Shown here: positions 63,901 to 64,000 of the stretch, in pieces
Layout of the letters: every line of letters starts with the position of its first letter
How positions within the stretch are numbered: position 1 is the first letter of the stretch
Made by a program: the position numbers and the translations under genes
Notes under the pieces: generated by a model
What the model was told of the DNA's origin: nothing
Seen by the model: only the letters and a program-made list of their open reading frames with translations
Databases searched by the model: none
From: Numida meleagris
Taxonomy: Eukaryota > Chordata > Aves > Galliformes > Numididae
Length of the DNA stretch: 64,000 nt
Direction: 5' to 3'
NCBI RefSeq assembly: GCF_002078875.1
Contig: NC_034409.1
Span: 19,346,179 to 19,410,178 of the forward strand

Positions 63901-64000
63901 GAAGACACAAATTAAAAGCATTAAGCCTAAGTTCAAACCCCACATCTCACAACTGTACCAGAATATAACATAACAACAGATAGGGAAAGCTCTTCCTTTT
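60956..64000. other. No gene recognised
   Basis: AT-rich unique-looking DNA to the window end. The only clear repeat is a short ATCT microsatellite. ORFs on opposite strands at 63113-63346 overlap and lack motifs. Confidence 0.55.
63856..63873. repeat. (ATCT)n microsatellite
   Basis: About four units. Confidence 0.9.

Noticed and set aside
1..64000. CRISPR arrays, rRNA, tRNA, bacterial or phage operons
   Set aside because: No regularly spaced repeats, conserved RNA genes or prokaryotic gene layout were seen. The repeat families are avian.

Overview
The window reads as vertebrate nuclear DNA from a bird, most likely a galliform. The evidence is repeat content. CR1 LINE copies end in ATTCTATG octamers, one family of retroviral LTRs occurs four times with 5-bp target-site duplications, and there is a small mariner-type DNA transposon of the kind known from chicken. 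No SINEs are recognisable. The unique DNA is AT-rich. No bacterial operons, rRNA, tRNA or CRISPR array were seen, and no host exon could be identified with confidence. The window looks like intergenic or deep intronic sequence.

Layout. Positions 1-118 are the 3' end of a CR1. 1290-1500 resembles a CR1 5' leader. 3225-4866 is a CR1 interrupted by a second CR1 whose distal half is inverted. Small CR1 relics lie at 6131-6240, 10404-10486 and 18330-18388, and a larger minus-strand copy at 15986-16687. A polypyrimidine CCTTTT microsatellite with one unresolved base (N at 12955) lies at 12850-13100. 27162-28352 is the best-preserved CR1: the C-terminal part of the reverse transcriptase ORF is open except for one stop, and its catalytic FADD box reads FAND. 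It abuts a minus-strand CR1 fragment (28353-29090).

The most interesting block is 33.8-44.6 kb. It holds a solo LTR (33837-34365, perfect CTGCT duplication), then a 3'-truncated provirus (34572 to about 37750), then another solo LTR (39449-39977) and a more diverged GC-rich solo LTR (44003-44603, perfect CCTGT duplication), all on the plus strand. The provirus has a 5' LTR, a leader with a candidate primer-binding site, an open reading frame for a protein with two hydrophobic segments, a 21-bp-periodic stretch that would encode heptads, and a broken Gag-like reading frame. Protease, polymerase, envelope and 3' LTR were not found. The 5-bp duplications and Gag-like motifs suggest an ERV-L (class III) type element.

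The right part contains an AT hairpin (48643-48724), an internally deleted mariner-type element with a decayed transposase (48933-49486, minus strand, TA flanks), and CR1 relics at 51060-51445, 58152-58520 and 60569-60955. Everything recognisable as coding is mobile-element derived and broken. The remaining unique sequence may carry conserved non-coding elements, but that cannot be decided from one sequence.
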